NCBI GenBank assembly: GCA_019243595.1
Contig: JAFAUA010000107.1
Span: 1-5,737 of the forward strand
Direction of reading: 5' to 3'
DNA from: Acidimicrobiia bacterium
GTDB lineage: Bacteria > Actinomycetota > Acidimicrobiia > Acidimicrobiales > AC-14
Length of the DNA: 5,737 nt
A program made the translations under genes and the position numbers. A model generated the notes under the pieces. The model saw only the letters and a program-made list of their open reading frames with translations. It did not search any database and was not told where the DNA came from. Shown piece by piece: positions 5,482-5,737 of this stretch (the stretch's first letter is position 1; the number at the start of each line of letters is the position of its first letter).

Positions 5482-5737
5482 TGCGCCATTCCACCGCGGT
5501 TGAATCTGCAACTCGGCACACGAGTTCGAAGAGCGCATCAAAGGTCCTTTGCTCCTGCGTTCGCTGTTCGTCGCGGTCCGTGCCAATCAAATCGGCGTCG
5601 GCCAGCAGCAGCTCGGTTTCAAGGCGCATGAGAGCGCGTTGGAGCGGCACGCCGAGGGAGGATTCGAGGACTACATGTCCGTGCGCGGCGCCGTCGGGCC
5701 CGACACGCCACTTGAACCTGAGAAGCGCGTGCAGCAG
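5462..5737 (-). CDS. C-terminal part of a possible DUF222/13E12-like protein (runs off right edge)
   Basis: This frame is open from the right edge to TGA at 5464-5462, giving 91 residues; the start lies outside the window. Visible features are FKWRVGPDGAAHGHVVLESS, a helix LQRALMRLETELLLADADL, and RTQEQRTFDALFELVCRVA (59-77). The order (a DG..HG.. strand pair, a long helix ending near LLLADAD, then RT.EQR..DAL.EL) resembles the DUF222 (13E12 repeat) region of actinobacterial HNH-endonuclease-type proteins, where RTPAQRRADALVEL is typical. Those proteins usually continue about 150-200 residues to an HNH domain. Here the frame stops about 14 residues after the motif (EWRSARPIR), so the protein is either a variant without HNH or truncated. 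The shorter GTG at 5650 is internal, since the frame continues upstream without a stop. The family call is from memory of the pattern and is moderate at best. Confidence 0.5.
   Translation of the reverse strand: MLHALLRFKWRVGPDGAAHGHVVLESSLGVPLQRALMRLETELLLADADLIGTDRDEQRTQEQRTFDALFELVCRVADSTAVEWRSARPIR

Noticed and set aside
5219..5503. 94-residue plus-strand frame in the right-hand region
   Set aside because: Ser/Thr/Asn/Pro-rich without domain and opposite the helix-turn-helix gene and its partner, which have ribosome binding sites and coherent products.
5462..5650. Separate 62-residue gene starting at GTG 5650
   Set aside because: The frame is open upstream to the window edge with continuous DUF222-like sequence, so this GTG is internal.

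Overview
The window is high-GC DNA (well over 60% GC by eye) with GTG and TTG starts and strong G/C bias at third codon positions. It carries actinobacterial protein families: a PBP-lipo-type class B penicillin-binding protein, a LolA/RseB-like exported protein beside an ABC-2 exporter, and possibly a DUF222/13E12-like protein. This suggests an actinomycete or a relative such as Acidimicrobiia. The class-level guess rests on composition and family resemblance only.

Layout. (1) At the left edge, positions 1-118 on the minus strand hold the first 39 codons of a divergent gene with a lipoprotein signal peptide. No listed long ORF covers it, but it has a good ribosome binding site. (2) A short divergent promoter region follows at 119-187. 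(3) On the plus strand, 188-2023 encodes a lipoprotein class B penicillin-binding transpeptidase with all three active-site motifs. Its start looks damaged: a well-placed GTG with a Shine-Dalgarno sequence lies at 180 in another frame, as if one base were missing. (4) After 47 bases, 2071-3267, 3277-4215 and 4202-5002 form a tight set: a secreted LolA/RseB-like protein, an ABC ATPase of the BcrA/NatA type and its six-helix ABC-2 permease. (5) A 75-bp convergent gap holds a perfect 10-bp inverted repeat. (6) From 5737 down to 5078 a minus-strand operon encodes the C-terminal part of a possible DUF222-like protein, a small protein with an apparent frameshift, and a 61-residue excisionase-like helix-turn-helix protein.

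How the genes may work together. The plus-strand genes all act at or outside the membrane. The transpeptidase cross-links peptidoglycan. The LolA-like protein has a fold family known for binding acyl chains or lipoproteins, and it is encoded with an exporter, which suggests extracytoplasmic handling of a lipid, lipoprotein or cell-envelope stress signal. That link is inference. The minus-strand operon has lower GC bias and one or more disrupted frames, and resembles accessory or mobile-element-derived DNA. I saw no tRNA, rRNA, CRISPR array or insertion-sequence ends. The most original points are the two single-base frame problems, the His/Met-rich linker in the LolA-like protein, and the LolA-like/ABC-2 pairing in a presumably single-membrane bacterium.
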